Shown here piece by piece: positions 10,253 to 18,153 of a stretch of 64,000 bases of DNA. The stretch comes from Synechococcus sp. BIOS-E4-1 (GTDB taxonomy: Bacteria > Cyanobacteriota > Cyanobacteriia > PCC-6307 > Cyanobiaceae). Positions within the stretch are counted from its first letter, which is position 1; each line of letters starts with the position of its first letter. The notes beneath the pieces were generated by a model. The model saw only the letters and a program-made list of their open reading frames with translations. It searched no databases and was not told the origin of the DNA. The DNA is taken from the NCBI RefSeq assembly GCF_014279995.1, contig NZ_CP047935.1, positions 1,385,494-1,449,493 on the forward strand. Direction: 5' to 3'. The translations under genes and the position numbers were made by a program.

Positions 10253-11413
10253 TCAGAACACATCGGCTGGATCAAGGCGCCTTAACTTTGATGTGGCCAG
10301 CCAACCTGAGCCTGAACAAAGAAGCAGCGTCATGGTGAATACAAGTGCGGCACGACTGAACGACATCACCACCAGCAAACCAGTGGCTTGCATCAGAACT
10401 CTGTAAAGCAGAGTTGAAACAAGCAGGCTTGGCAAAAAAGCGAGACTTGCAAGTATCACCGATTCTTGAATAATAATCGCTACAACGAACCGATCGTCGT
10501 ATCCCATTGCTTTCATGGTGGCATATTCACTGATGTGTTCACTCACTTCTGAATAAAGAATCTGATAAACAACGATTCCGCCAACGCTGAAACCCACAAG
10601 AACTCCAAGACCGAAAATCAATCCGAAAGATGTGTTGCGTTTCCAATGCTTCACTTCCCGCAGCTGCAGCTCCTCCATGCTGAGAACCTGCAGCGAAGGT
10701 CCCAGAACCTTGTTCAGTTGGCTTTGAACATCGCTGGCATCAGCACCAGAGTGAAGTTGAACCACTCCGATCTGAATTTCATCGGGATCACGTTCCGGGA
10801 AAAGACTCTGAAAATTGCTGGTTGAAGTGATCAGATTGATATCAGCAGCGAAGGTGAGGCCAAGTTGAAACAACCCATTCACACTGGTGCGTTGACCATT
10901 GAGTTCAGTGGTGAACGACTGACCCTGCTCAAGGCTTGAAGTCACAGGTCCGGCTGATGTTTTGGAAGCCTTGTCGAACAGAACGCCAGCTTGCAGTTGC
11001 AGCGACGATCGCTGCATCGTCAGCTCCGGAAGCTTCAGCGCAGGATTGCCGGGGTCAACGCCCATCACCAAAGCCTGCGTTGATTCCTGAGTCTTCGGAT
11101 TCAACCACTGCAGTTTGCCCAGTCGCAAAGGACTGACTCCACGCACACCCTGGAAGCCAAGGACCTGCGTCAACCGTGATCTGGGGAAACCAGCGGGTTC
11201 TCCGAAATTGGTGTACCGACGAGGGATCACAGCCAGAGATCCGTTGAACTGTTGAATCGGCCGTTTCTGGCTGTCGTAGAGCCCTCCGGAGAGACCGAGC
11301 TGGAAAAACACCAGGACATTGGCAAATCCCACACCTGCCAGAGCCGCGGCCAGGCGCAGAGGACGATGAGACAACTGAAGCCAGGCGATTGGAGTGCGCT
11401 TGATCAGTTTCAC
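10253..11413 (-). CDS. devC: DevC family ABC exporter permease
   Basis: A 386-residue permease of the MacB/FtsX-like fold. One transmembrane segment lies near the N terminus (LRLAAALAGVGFANVLVFFQL). A large extracytoplasmic domain spans about residues 45-265, and three C-terminal membrane segments follow, starting FGLIFGLGVLVGFSVGGIVVY. The FQLGLSGGLYDS block and YATMKAMGYDD motif are typical of DevC. It sits 10 bases after devB and 2 bases before devA, so the three form one operon. Confidence 0.93.
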   Translation of the reverse strand: MKLIKRTPIAWLQLSHRPLRLAAALAGVGFANVLVFFQLGLSGGLYDSQKRPIQQFNGSLAVIPRRYTNFGEPAGFPRSRLTQVLGFQGVRGVSPLRLGKLQWLNPKTQESTQALVMGVDPGNPALKLPELTMQRSSLQLQAGVLFDKASKTSAGPVTSSLEQGQSFTTELNGQRTSVNGLFQLGLTFAADINLITSTSNFQSLFPERDPDEIQIGVVQLHSGADASDVQSQLNKVLGPSLQVLSMEELQLREVKHWKRNTSFGLIFGLGVLVGFSVGGIVVYQILYSEVSEHISEYATMKAMGYDDRFVVAIIIQESVILASLAFLPSLLVSTLLYRVLMQATGLLVVMSFSRAALVFTMTLLLCSGSGWLATSKLRRLDPADVF

Positions 11414-11423
11414 AACACTACCT

Positions 11424-12416
11424 TCAGGGTTGCTGGGGTCTGATGCGACGTTGCTCGTCCGTCAGCGGGTTGAACAGAACGTTCACCTGGAGGTTGTTGA
11501 TTCTGCTGGCGATGGCCAGGCTTTCTTTCGGGAGAGCAAGTTTTACTTTCACCACCCGTTTGTCGACCTTGTCGCCAGCCTCGCCGGTGGCCACGCTTTG
11601 ACTGCTGATCTGTTGTGCAATCTCAGTGACCGTGGCTTGCTGGCTTCTGCCGGGGAAGCCGTTGGCGCTGATGGTTGCCGTTTGCCCAGGACGAATTTCG
11701 GGTAGATCACTCTGGTAAACCTCAGCAACCACGCCCATCCTGGTGGTGTCGCCCAGCAGCAGCAGTCCGTCTTCTCCGACTCGGTTTCCTGGACGAGCCA
11801 GAATTTCAAGGATGGTGCCTTTTGACGGGGCTTTCACAGTCGCCTGGTCCAGGTCAGCCCTGGCCTGCTTCACCTGAGCCTGTTTGACGTTCACATCCGC
11901 CTTGAGCGTCATCTCGTTGGCCAGTGCCTCGTTGAGCTGCGCCAGGGCTGCGTCCGAGTCGGCCTGAAGCGCTTCATAGCGCTGAAGACTGGTCGCACCA
12001 TTCTGGTAAAGCTCCCTGCCGCGGCTTGCTTCAGCCTGAGCCCGACGCTGTTCAGCTCTGTAGCGGTCAATCACTGAGATCTGAGCATCCAGTGCCCGTT
12101 GTGATGCTGTGACCTCGGCTTCCGCCTTGATCAGATTCGCTTTGAGGACGGGCTGAGTCTCGAGCAGAGCGAGGGGCTGACCCTGTTCAACAACCTCTCC
12201 TTCCTCCACCAGAACCTGGCGGATGCTGTCGTTGCTGAGTGAATTCGGAAGACTCACTTTGAGGATTCCGTCGAGAGGCTCGATTCGTCCAAGGGCAGAA
12301 ACCCGACGGGGTTGGAGACTTGCTGTGGATACTTCTTGCTTTTCAGAAGCACCGCATCCACTCAGGATTGCAGCCGATAATCCAAGGGTGATAAGCAGTG
12401 AGGACCCTTGATTCAT
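11424..12416 (-). CDS. devB: DevB family membrane fusion protein (HlyD-like periplasmic adaptor)
   Basis: A 330-residue adaptor that links the DevCA pump to an outer-membrane channel. The chosen ATG at 12416 gives MNQGSSLLITLGLSAAILSGC, a lipoprotein signal with the lipobox LSGC. The frame is open farther upstream, but that extension lacks signal-like sequence. The N-terminal beta/lipoyl half-motif is seen around VLVEEGEVVEQGQPLALLET. A long Ala/Gln-rich coiled coil follows (about residues 95-200) and then the second lipoyl half VKAPSKGTILEILARPGNRV. First gene of the devBCA operon. Confidence 0.9.
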   Translation of the reverse strand: MNQGSSLLITLGLSAAILSGCGASEKQEVSTASLQPRRVSALGRIEPLDGILKVSLPNSLSNDSIRQVLVEEGEVVEQGQPLALLETQPVLKANLIKAEAEVTASQRALDAQISVIDRYRAEQRRAQAEASRGRELYQNGATSLQRYEALQADSDAALAQLNEALANEMTLKADVNVKQAQVKQARADLDQATVKAPSKGTILEILARPGNRVGEDGLLLLGDTTRMGVVAEVYQSDLPEIRPGQTATISANGFPGRSQQATVTEIAQQISSQSVATGEAGDKVDKRVVKVKLALPKESLAIASRINNLQVNVLFNPLTDEQRRIRPQQP

Positions 12417-12610
12417 GGTGCCCCGACCTTTGCAGAGATCGTATTGAGCTCTCTGGGGATTGTCATCAGATATCTCGCAATCCTCATCAGTCTCTGAACC
12501 TCCATTTGTACCAGTTAATTTGCGTAGCTGATGTTGAGTTCGTCGATACCGAGCCTGTCGTTTGTGAAAGCAGCTATTGCCTGTATGACCTGGAACGTCG
12601 TCAAGGTGAA

Positions 12611-12763
12611 ATGTCATCAGCCCCTGCTCATTTTGTGAATAAGACGGCGAGAGTCTTTGAAGAATGTTGTGAGACCAAGCAGATGATGAAAGCGACATTT
12701 GGATCTGTTTCTCTCCTCAATCAGTCAGCAACAGAGCAGGCGCTTGAACTGCTGAGCGCATAG
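12611..12763 (+). CDS. small hypothetical protein
   Basis: A 50-codon frame starting MSSAPAHFVNKTARVFEECC and ending ATEQALELLSA. A GGTGAA sequence about six bases before the ATG could serve as a weak ribosome site. The frame is also open upstream with other starts. Coding is plausible from the amphipathic C-terminal helix; no family was recognised. Confidence 0.35.
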   Translation: MSSAPAHFVNKTARVFEECCETKQMMKATFGSVSLLNQSATEQALELLSA

Positions 12764-12795
12764 AACTAAAGTATCTATATCTCGAGTGAAACAGT

Positions 12796-13131
12796 TTGAC
12801 TTTTGCTTTAGTGGTGATCTCCTTCGTGCTGGCTGTGCTGCTCTTAAATGAGAGAGATGCCACGGGAAAGGCAGCTGAAGACAGAAACAAAGCAGTGAGG
12901 AACTATCAGGCTGCGGAGAAGTGGTTTGTTGCTGCAGTATCTATGGCGAACAATGAACAAGAAATAGTAAATACACTCACGCAAATCCAGAGAGAGGAGA
13001 GTGTAAAATGGGACGCAGACTGGTACGGGGACAAGGTGCCTGGAATGAGTACCAAAGACAAAAGGTTCGTTGATAACGTAATACTTGAGCGCCTGCTCAA
13101 GATGCATGGTGAGCAGAATTCGCAGGGATAA
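12796..13131 (+). CDS. hypothetical protein with N-terminal membrane anchor
   Basis: A 111-residue frame from a TTG start. The first 18 residues (TFALVVISFVLAVLLLNERD) form a membrane anchor or signal segment. The rest is charged and helical (GKAAEDRNKAVRNYQAAEKW), ending with VDNVILERLLKMHGEQ. The topology suggests a small anchored periplasmic protein. A stop codon lies directly upstream in frame, so no earlier start exists. Function unknown. Confidence 0.5.
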   Translation: MTFALVVISFVLAVLLLNERDATGKAAEDRNKAVRNYQAAEKWFVAAVSMANNEQEIVNTLTQIQREESVKWDADWYGDKVPGMSTKDKRFVDNVILERLLKMHGEQNSQG

Positions 13132-13277
13132 GAGCCTGGATAAGATTTCAAAAGCTTATCCACAATGTCAATAATTCTTTGTATTGTTGAAAGCGTAGCT
13201 AATTGATTGATATCCAAATTGCTGTCAGCTGTGCCTATGCGCATTACCTATGTAAAGATCAATAATGATCATTAATT

Positions 13278-13388
13278 ATGTCCACTGAAACTATAGCTCC
13301 TGCTGGCTTGATTATTCGTCAGCTTCTGCGGAATGACCGTGGTCACTGTTGCTGCCAAGGTTGGTATGGCTTGTCGAGGAATCAGTGA
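13278..13388 (+). CDS. possible small Cys-containing peptide
   Basis: A 36-codon frame, MSTETIAPAGLIIRQLLRN followed by DRGHCCCQGWYGLSRNQ. It starts with ATG after an AT-rich stretch. The Cys-Cys-Cys run is unusual, but nothing else supports coding, and it has no Nif11 leader. Confidence 0.2.
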   Translation: MSTETIAPAGLIIRQLLRNDRGHCCCQGWYGLSRNQ

Positions 13389-13461
13389 TGACCTCGAGGA
13401 GCCATGGCTTGCAACCTGTTAACGGTTTGACGACGGTCACTAGTGGAGAGCCTGGTCCTAT

Positions 13462-13680
13462 ATGGAGCAGAACTGGGAACGCTTCAGCGAGACTTCTGCC
13501 ATTGGGATTGGAACGCTAATCCACTACGCCAACGAAAGCGATAAGCAGTGGCGTTATCTCTGCCCCTTCATGGGAAAGACACAGAAACAGTTCATCAGTC
13601 CTTGCTTCCAGCTCCTGCGTTCACATAAGCCAGGTACTCCAGGCTTCTTCAATTTTTCACTTACTGACTACGAATCATGA
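13462..13680 (+). CDS. hypothetical protein upstream of a ribbon-helix-helix gene
   Basis: A 72-residue frame, MEQNWERFSETSAIGIGTLI at the start and GFFNFSLTDYES at the end. Its stop overlaps the start of the next gene as ATGA, which suggests translational coupling and supports it being real. No motif was recognised. It heads a small rightward cluster of three frames just before the prochlorosin array. Confidence 0.45.
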   Translation: MEQNWERFSETSAIGIGTLIHYANESDKQWRYLCPFMGKTQKQFISPCFQLLRSHKPGTPGFFNFSLTDYES

Positions 13681-13862
13681 GTACGACACCTAAACGAAAT
13701 AATCAAATCACTGTCAGGCTTACTGACTTTGAAGAAGGCTTTCTCACTTGGTATGCAATGCACATCGATTGCGATAGAGCCAACAGTATCAGGCATGTCT
13801 TGAGTTCCTTCCTGGCAGACCATGATCAACTGGTAGCTCGTTATCTTGAGGAGAAGAAGTGA
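13677..13862 (+). CDS. probable ribbon-helix-helix DNA-binding protein
   Basis: A 61-residue protein. The segment KRNNQITVRLTDFEEGFLTW has the beta-strand pattern (alternating ITVRL) of ribbon-helix-helix repressors. Two helices follow: EGFLTWYAMHIDC and the helix ANSIRHVLSSFLADHDQ. It starts at an ATGA overlap with the preceding frame. Such proteins act as dimeric repressors or antitoxins. It is the only candidate DNA-binding protein next to the procA array, but a link is inference. Confidence 0.55.
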   Translation: MSTTPKRNNQITVRLTDFEEGFLTWYAMHIDCDRANSIRHVLSSFLADHDQLVARYLEEKK

Positions 13863-13864
13863 TC

Positions 13865-13996
13865 ATGGAAGACGACATCTGGCAACGTAAGCATAAAGAA
13901 TAGGTAGAAGAAGAAGAGCTCACCAGGGTTCTGATCGCAAGACAGGAGCTTGAGAAGATGCTTCTAGCTTTTGTACTACGAGAGGTTGTCGATTAA
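13865..13996 (+). pseudogene. small frame interrupted by one in-frame stop
   Basis: Two bases after the ribbon-helix-helix gene an ATG opens MEDDIWQRKHKE followed by TAG (13901-13903). The same frame then continues as VEEEELTRVLIARQELEKML and ends at TAA 13994. The spacing suggests a third gene of the small operon, either broken or short by design (12 codons). Confidence 0.35.
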
Positions 13997-14021
13997 GTAG
14001 AATGCTTTTAGTTATCAGACA

Positions 14022-14071
14022 AAGACACTAGCAGATATCAATGCTACAACCGTTAAAGAGTCCCGATACTC
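14022..14071 (+). promoter_or_regulatory. procA promoter, unit 1
   Basis: AAGACA at 14022, 17-base spacer, TACAAC at 14045, then ATG 27 bases after the -10 start. The upstream TGGCAC box of later units is missing here. Confidence 0.5.
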
Positions 14072-14302
14072 ATGTCAGAAGAACAACTTAAAGCCTTCCT
14101 GGAAAAAGTCAAAGGCGACACCACGCTTCAGGAGAAGCTCGAAGCTGCAGCTGATTCAGATGCAGTTCTTGCGATTGCGAAAGAGGCGGGATTTAGTCTC
14201 TCTGCTGATGACTTGAAGAACGCTCAATCAGAGATTTCTGAAGAAGCGCTGGAAGGCGTGTCTGGAGGAGTTCTAGAAGAGAGCTGGCGAGGACCATGGT
14301 GA
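14072..14302 (+). CDS. Nif11-like leader peptide RiPP precursor (ProcA-like), unit 1, Cys-free core
   Basis: A 76-residue precursor. The leader MSEEQLKAFLEKVKGDTTLQ continues through AIAKEAGFSLSADDLKNAQ and ends EGVSGG. The core after Gly-Gly is VLEESWRGPW, ten residues with no Cys. A lanthionine ring needs Cys, so this core cannot be cyclised by the usual LanM chemistry. It may be a decayed core or a substrate of another kind. First unit of the array. Confidence 0.85.
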   Translation: MSEEQLKAFLEKVKGDTTLQEKLEAAADSDAVLAIAKEAGFSLSADDLKNAQSEISEEALEGVSGGVLEESWRGPW

Positions 14303-14417
14303 TGTTACCTTTTTGTTCTGAGTGTTGATTAGTAGTCTACTCATCAAAGCTCTTGTCATCACAGGGGCATTTTTTCTTCAAATGCTTGACTAATCCCATA
14401 AATTAGCCTTTACTTCC

Positions 14418-14498
14418 TGGCACGATTGAGCGCAGTAAATACTAGTCAAAGACGCTGCAGCACGCCGTTGTTATGAATGATGAACAGACTTCATACAC
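14418..14498 (+). promoter_or_regulatory. procA promoter, unit 2
   Basis: TGGCACGATTGAG box at 14418; AAGACG at 14449 (31 bases on); TATGAA at 14472 after a 17-base spacer; ATG 27 bases later. Confidence 0.6.
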
Positions 14499-14729
14499 AT
14501 GTCAGAAGAACAACTCAAAGCCTTTATAGAAAAAGTCAAAGTCGACTACAGTCTTCAGGAGAAGCTCAAAGCAGCCGCTGATGTTGATGCAGGTCTTGCA
14601 ATTGCGAAAGAGGCTGGGTTTAGTATTTCTGCTGATGACGTTCGGGCATCAGTTTCAGATGATGAGCTGAAAAACGCGGCTGGAGGTCATCCGACTTGCA
14701 ATGATCTTTATAACTGTAGTAAAGGGTAG
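14499..14729 (+). CDS. Nif11-like leader peptide RiPP precursor (ProcA-like), unit 2
   Basis: A 76-residue precursor of the DDVRASVSDDELKNAAGG leader subtype. The 13-residue core is HPTCNDLYNCSKG, with two Cys plus Thr and Ser that could be dehydrated, so one or two thioether rings are possible. No obvious ribosome binding site precedes the ATG, as in the other units. Confidence 0.9.
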   Translation: MSEEQLKAFIEKVKVDYSLQEKLKAAADVDAGLAIAKEAGFSISADDVRASVSDDELKNAAGGHPTCNDLYNCSKG

Positions 14730-14836
14730 ATCTTTTCGCTAACAGGTGAGAGGTTTGCGTATTAACCACACTACCGCTGAAGGGGTTCTTTATTTCTTTA
14801 ATAGCCTGACCAATCCTATAAATAGCTTCCAATACC

Positions 14837-14917
14837 TGGCACGATTGAGCGAAATAATTATTAGCCAAAGACACTTCAAGACATTGTTGCTATAACCGCT
14901 AAATACTCCCGATAGCC
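14837..14917 (+). promoter_or_regulatory. procA promoter, unit 3
   Basis: TGGCACGATTGAG at 14837; AAGACA at 14868; TATAAC at 14891 (17-base spacer); ATG 27 bases later. Confidence 0.6.
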
Positions 14918-15148
14918 ATGTCAGACGAGCAACTTAAAGCCTTCATTGCCAAAGCAAAGAATGATCAGACCATTCAGGACAAACTAAAGGCAGCAAAGTC
15001 ACCTGAAGACGTTGTGGGCATCGCTAAAAAACACGGCCACGAATTCACTGTTGATAAGATTACTGAACTCAGTGAAGAGGAACTAGAAGGCATGGCTGGA
15101 GGCTGGACTGTTGCTATTACAGAGAGTGCCAGGTGTGGCTGTCAATAA
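14918..15148 (+). CDS. Nif11-like leader peptide RiPP precursor (ProcA-like), unit 3
   Basis: A 76-residue precursor with the AAKSPEDVVGIAKKHGHEF leader subtype, ending EGMAGG. The core is WTVAITESARCGCQ: two Cys in a CGC arrangement near the end and upstream Thr/Ser residues able to form rings. Confidence 0.9.
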   Translation: MSDEQLKAFIAKAKNDQTIQDKLKAAKSPEDVVGIAKKHGHEFTVDKITELSEEELEGMAGGWTVAITESARCGCQ

Positions 15149-15183
15149 CTTTTTACCCTCGGCTTCAAAACTTAAACACTCAA

Positions 15184-15210
15184 AGCCTCTGCATTGCCAG
15201 GGGCTTTTTA
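15184..15210 (+). terminator. terminator-like hairpin after unit 3
   Basis: AGCCTCTG, loop CATTGC, CAGGGGCT, then TTTTATT. This is the best-preserved example near the start of the array of the hairpin that follows many units. Confidence 0.65.
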
Positions 15211-15255
15211 TTGCCTTAATCAGCCCAAACAGCCCGCAAATCAGCCTCCAGTACC

Positions 15256-15336
15256 TGGCACAATTGAGCGCAGTAATTATTAACCAAAGACACTGCAGCA
15301 GACCGTTGCTATGACTACTCAAGTGACCTGATACCC
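15256..15336 (+). promoter_or_regulatory. procA promoter, unit 4
   Basis: TGGCACAATTGAG at 15256; AAGACA at 15287; TATGAC at 15310 (17-base spacer); ATG 27 bases later. Confidence 0.6.
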
Positions 15337-15579
15337 ATGTCCCTAGAACAACTCAAGGCATTCCTCGCCAAAGTCAAGGGCGATTCCAATCTTCAAGAGA
15401 AACTAAAAGCAGCTAAGTCACCTGAGGATGTTGTAGGTATCGCTAAAGAACATGGTCATGAATTCACTGCTGATAAGATCAACCAGCTCAGTGAAGAAGA
15501 GCTTGAAGGAGTGTCTGGTGGTACCTGTGCGATTATGCCCGATGGTAAAGTTATGACAGGTGTCAAGCCACCAGTTTGA
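15337..15579 (+). CDS. Nif11-like leader peptide RiPP precursor (ProcA-like), unit 4, single-Cys core
   Basis: An 80-residue precursor with an MSLEQLKAFLAKVKGDSNLQ leader of the SPEDVVGIAKEHGHEF subtype, ending EGVSGG. The core TCAIMPDGKVMTGVKPPV has one Cys at position 2 and two Thr. At most one ring is possible, and it would need Thr either next to the Cys or ten residues after it. Confidence 0.88.
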   Translation: MSLEQLKAFLAKVKGDSNLQEKLKAAKSPEDVVGIAKEHGHEFTADKINQLSEEELEGVSGGTCAIMPDGKVMTGVKPPV

Positions 15580-15670
15580 ATATTTATTGTACCCATACTT
15601 GTGTCCAGGGAAAGCAGGTAGTTCGTTGCTCTTAGATCAACCCCTAAAACCACAATTAGGGTTCAATACT

Positions 15671-15751
15671 TGGCACGATTGGGCGTATTAATCGATAGAC
15701 AAAGACGCTTCAGGAAATGGTTGCTATGACTGCTGAAAAAACCTGCTACCC
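15671..15751 (+). promoter_or_regulatory. procA promoter, unit 5
   Basis: TGGCACGATTGGG at 15671; AAGACG at 15702; TATGAC at 15725 (17-base spacer); ATG 27 bases later. Confidence 0.6.
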
Positions 15752-16006
15752 ATGGCAAAAGAACAACTGAAGGCATTCATTACCAAAGTTCAAGCCGATA
15801 CTTCACTGCAGGAACAGCTCAAAGCAGAAGGTGCTGATGTTGTAGTCATTGCCAAAGCCGCTGGCTTCTCCATTACCGCAGAAGACTTAGACACTCATCG
15901 CCAAAACCTGTCTGATGCAGAGCTTGAGGTTGTGGCTGGGGGAGACTGGACTTCTTTTGGGCGCTGTGCTCTTACGGTAAACACCCTTGGCTGCAGGAAG
16001 TGCTGA
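15752..16006 (+). CDS. Nif11-like leader peptide RiPP precursor (ProcA2.8-type leader), unit 5
   Basis: An 84-residue precursor. The leader MAKEQLKAFITKVQADTSLQ then EGADVVVIAKAAGFSIT and HRQNLSDAELEVVAGG is close to the characterised prochlorosin ProcA2.8 leader as I recall it. The core is DWTSFGRCALTVNTLGCRKC, with three Cys and four Ser/Thr upstream, suitable for two or three lanthionine rings. This is the clearest link of the array to prochlorosins. Confidence 0.93.
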   Translation: MAKEQLKAFITKVQADTSLQEQLKAEGADVVVIAKAAGFSITAEDLDTHRQNLSDAELEVVAGGDWTSFGRCALTVNTLGCRKC

Positions 16007-16331
16007 ACTTACTGATTGGCAGTCTACTTGAAACCCTTTAAGCTAATTCACCAAAAGCTCCTGCCACTACAGGGGTTTTATTTCTTCAATCACCCCAAAA
16101 AGCCAACAAATCAGCCTCCGATACCTGGCACGATTGAGCGCAGTTGAGTAGTAATTAGGCAAACGAATCCGTTACTGACCTTAGTAGTGACAAGGTTCTG
16201 ACCGATTCACCAGACGCGCACCAGAACTTCACGGATTACGCACCAGCGCCGTGTAGTGTGGTTCACCAGAAGGGTTGTGATCTCGAAGGAGTCCAGGGGG
16301 CAACGCCTCTAAACGTTCACTCCTTAGAACC
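16007..16331 (+). promoter_or_regulatory. intergenic region with type B upstream module, before unit 6
   Basis: The usual TGGCACGATTGAG box occurs at 16126, but the normal -35/-10 pair is replaced. CACCAGA-type repeats lie at 16208, 16219, 16230 (CACGGAT, degenerate), 16241 and 16264, mostly on an 11-bp period. A hairpin follows: AAGGAGT at 16286 pairs with ACTCCTT at 16319, with an inner GGGGC/GCCTC stem. The ATG is at 16332. The same layout recurs before the Arg-rich gene at 21139 and the procA unit at 26012. Confidence 0.65.
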
Positions 16332-16589
16332 ATGACACAAGAACAACTCGCAGCTTTCCTGGCTAATGTCAAAGGCAACACCAGCCTTCAGGAGCAACTT
16401 AAAGCCGCAGCTGATGTCAATGCTGTTGCTGCAATTACTAAAGAAGTAGGATTTATTATCAATGTTGATGGCCCCAACAAGGCTCAGTCAAGATTTTCAG
16501 AAAAAGAACTGGAAGGTGCGGCTGGTGCTAGAGCTGAAACATGCGAATGGTCAGCGTCATGTGATCTATGTAAATGTTGGTTTTGCTGA
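16332..16589 (+). CDS. Nif11-like leader peptide RiPP precursor (ProcA-like), unit 6, Gly-Ala site
   Basis: An 85-residue precursor with an MTQEQLAAFLANVKGNTSLQ leader, a subtype found only under the type B upstream region. The cleavage position reads EGAAGA rather than Gly-Gly. The core RAETCEWSASCDLCKCWFC has five Cys but only three Ser/Thr, so not all Cys could form thioethers. Disulfides, metal binding or a different enzyme are options. Confidence 0.85.
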   Translation: MTQEQLAAFLANVKGNTSLQEQLKAAADVNAVAAITKEVGFIINVDGPNKAQSRFSEKELEGAAGARAETCEWSASCDLCKCWFC

Positions 16590-16648
16590 CCACGACACAT
16601 GTTGACAACGAAAATAAGACCTTGATTTTTTGGACTACTCATCGTCTA

Positions 16649-16678
16649 ATGCCCCCGCCACCACGGGGGGGGCATATT
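16649..16678 (+). terminator. terminator-like hairpin after unit 6
   Basis: ATGCCCCCG and a run of G ending GGGGGGGCAT form a strong stem with a short CCACCA loop, followed by ATTTCTTC. The T-run is short. Confidence 0.55.
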
Positions 16679-16721
16679 TCTTCAATACCCTGACTAACCC
16701 CATCAATCAGCCTCCAATACG

Positions 16722-16802
16722 TGGCACGATTGAGCACAGTAAGTATTAACCAAAGACACTGCAGAAGAACATTGCTATAACCGTTAAAGACTCCTGAAAC
16801 CC
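16722..16802 (+). promoter_or_regulatory. procA promoter, unit 7
   Basis: TGGCACGATTGAG at 16722; AAGACA at 16753; TATAAC at 16776 (17-base spacer); ATG 27 bases later. This is the closest copy to the consensus. Confidence 0.6.
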
Positions 16803-17063
16803 ATGTCAGAAGAACAACTTAAAGCTTTCATTCAGAAGGTCAAAGCAGACACCAGCCTTCAGGAAAAGCTCAAAGCAGCTACCGATGTTGACGCAGGTCT
16901 TGCAATTGCAAAAGAGGCTGGGTTTAGTATTTCTGCTGATGACGTTCGGACCAAGATTTCAGATGATGAATTGGAAAGGGCGGCAGGAGGTGAATGCGGG
17001 AACGTTAGCTGTGTTAATATTTACCTGCTGACGATAGGAAAGGATAAGGAAGTAGAGCTGTAG
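16803..17063 (+). CDS. Nif11-like leader peptide RiPP precursor (ProcA-like), unit 7
   Basis: An 86-residue precursor with a DDVRTKISDDELERAAGG leader. The 23-residue core begins ECGNVSC and continues into a Cys-free charged tail ending GKDKEVEL. Two Cys and one Ser lie close together, so at most one small ring is expected near the N terminus. Confidence 0.88.
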   Translation: MSEEQLKAFIQKVKADTSLQEKLKAATDVDAGLAIAKEAGFSISADDVRTKISDDELERAAGGECGNVSCVNIYLLTIGKDKEVEL

Positions 17064-17146
17064 TTTACTCATCAAATCGCTAGCATTAGCAGGGGATTTA
17101 ATTGCTTCAATAGCTTGAATAATCCCATAATACAGCCTCCAATACT

Positions 17147-17226
17147 TGGCACGATTGAGCACTCTAATTGTTAGCCACAGACACTGCAGCAAACCATTGC
17201 TATAACCGTTAAAGACCCTTATACCG
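17147..17226 (+). promoter_or_regulatory. procA promoter, unit 8
   Basis: TGGCACGATTGAG at 17147; CAGACA at 17178; TATAAC at 17201 (17-base spacer); ATG 26 bases later, one base shorter than most copies. Confidence 0.6.
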
Positions 17227-17478
17227 ATGTCAGAAGAGCAACTCCAAGCTTTCCTGGAGAAAGTTAAATCAGACAACAGTCTTCAGGAGAAGCTCAAAGC
17301 AGCTACTGAATCAGACGCAGTTTCTGCGATTGCGAAAGAGGCGGGATTTAGTATCTCTGCTGACGATTTGAAGAAGGTTCAATCAGAGGTTTCAGAAGAA
17401 GAGCTGGAAGGCGCGGCTGGGGGAGAGAGATCAAAAAATTGCTGTCTAACCGCGGTTTGTCGGACACTTGCGTTCTAG
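17227..17478 (+). CDS. Nif11-like leader peptide RiPP precursor (ProcA-like), unit 8
   Basis: An 83-residue precursor. The leader MSEEQLQAFLEKVKSDNSLQ ends EGAAGG. The core ERSKNCCLTAVCRTLAF has three Cys, including an adjacent pair, with one Ser and two Thr as ring partners. Confidence 0.9.
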   Translation: MSEEQLQAFLEKVKSDNSLQEKLKAATESDAVSAIAKEAGFSISADDLKKVQSEVSEEELEGAAGGERSKNCCLTAVCRTLAF

Positions 17479-17587
17479 AATTTTGTAAATTAAACCCCTT
17501 TCCTACTCCATCCACCCACCATATTGTCGCAGCTTTTTTTAATGCTTCAAATCACACCAACAAGACCATCAATCAGCCTTCAATACC

Positions 17588-17668
17588 TGGCACGATTGAG
17601 CTCAGTAATTGTTAGCCAAAGACGGTTCAAGACATTGTTGCTATAACCGTTAGAGATTCCCAATAACC
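17588..17668 (+). promoter_or_regulatory. procA promoter, unit 9
   Basis: TGGCACGATTGAG at 17588; AAGACG at 17619; TATAAC at 17642 (17-base spacer); ATG 27 bases later. Confidence 0.6.
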
Positions 17669-17941
17669 ATGTCAGAAGAACAACTCAAAGCCTTTCTGGA
17701 GAAGGTTAAAGGCGACACTATCCTTCAGGAGAAACTCAAAGCAGCTGCTGATGCTGATGCAGTCCGTGCGATTGCTAAAGAGGCTGGCTTTAGCATCTCT
17801 GCTGATGATTTGAAGAACGTTCAGCAATCAGAACTTTCAGCTGAAGAACTTGAAACCGTGGCTGGTGGTTCAAACTATTATAGATGCCATTCTTGCTGGA
17901 ATAAGTTCAGTCAATGCAGTGGCGTGGCTGGAACTTGCTAG
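17669..17941 (+). CDS. Nif11-like leader peptide RiPP precursor (ProcA-like), unit 9
   Basis: A 90-residue precursor with the common MSEEQLKAFLEKVKGDTILQ leader, ending ETVAGG. The 23-residue core starts SNYYRCHSCW and ends GVAGTC. It has four Cys and four Ser/Thr, the right balance for several thioether rings. Confidence 0.9.
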   Translation: MSEEQLKAFLEKVKGDTILQEKLKAAADADAVRAIAKEAGFSISADDLKNVQQSELSAEELETVAGGSNYYRCHSCWNKFSQCSGVAGTC

Positions 17942-18153
17942 GAAAAATCAAGAAGTGGCATATTGTTAAGGTTGGTCAATCTACGCACCAAACCCGCTAT
18001 CCACCAAGCCAAAGGTAACACAATCAAATTTTTTATTCTCTCATTGCAAATCGTCTAGATAGCACATGAAACCGTACCGCTGAGTTCGGCTTCCCCCTCT
18101 GCTCCCTGCAGTGCAACAGGCGTAGAACCAAAGAGTCCCTTTTGGAGATACGC

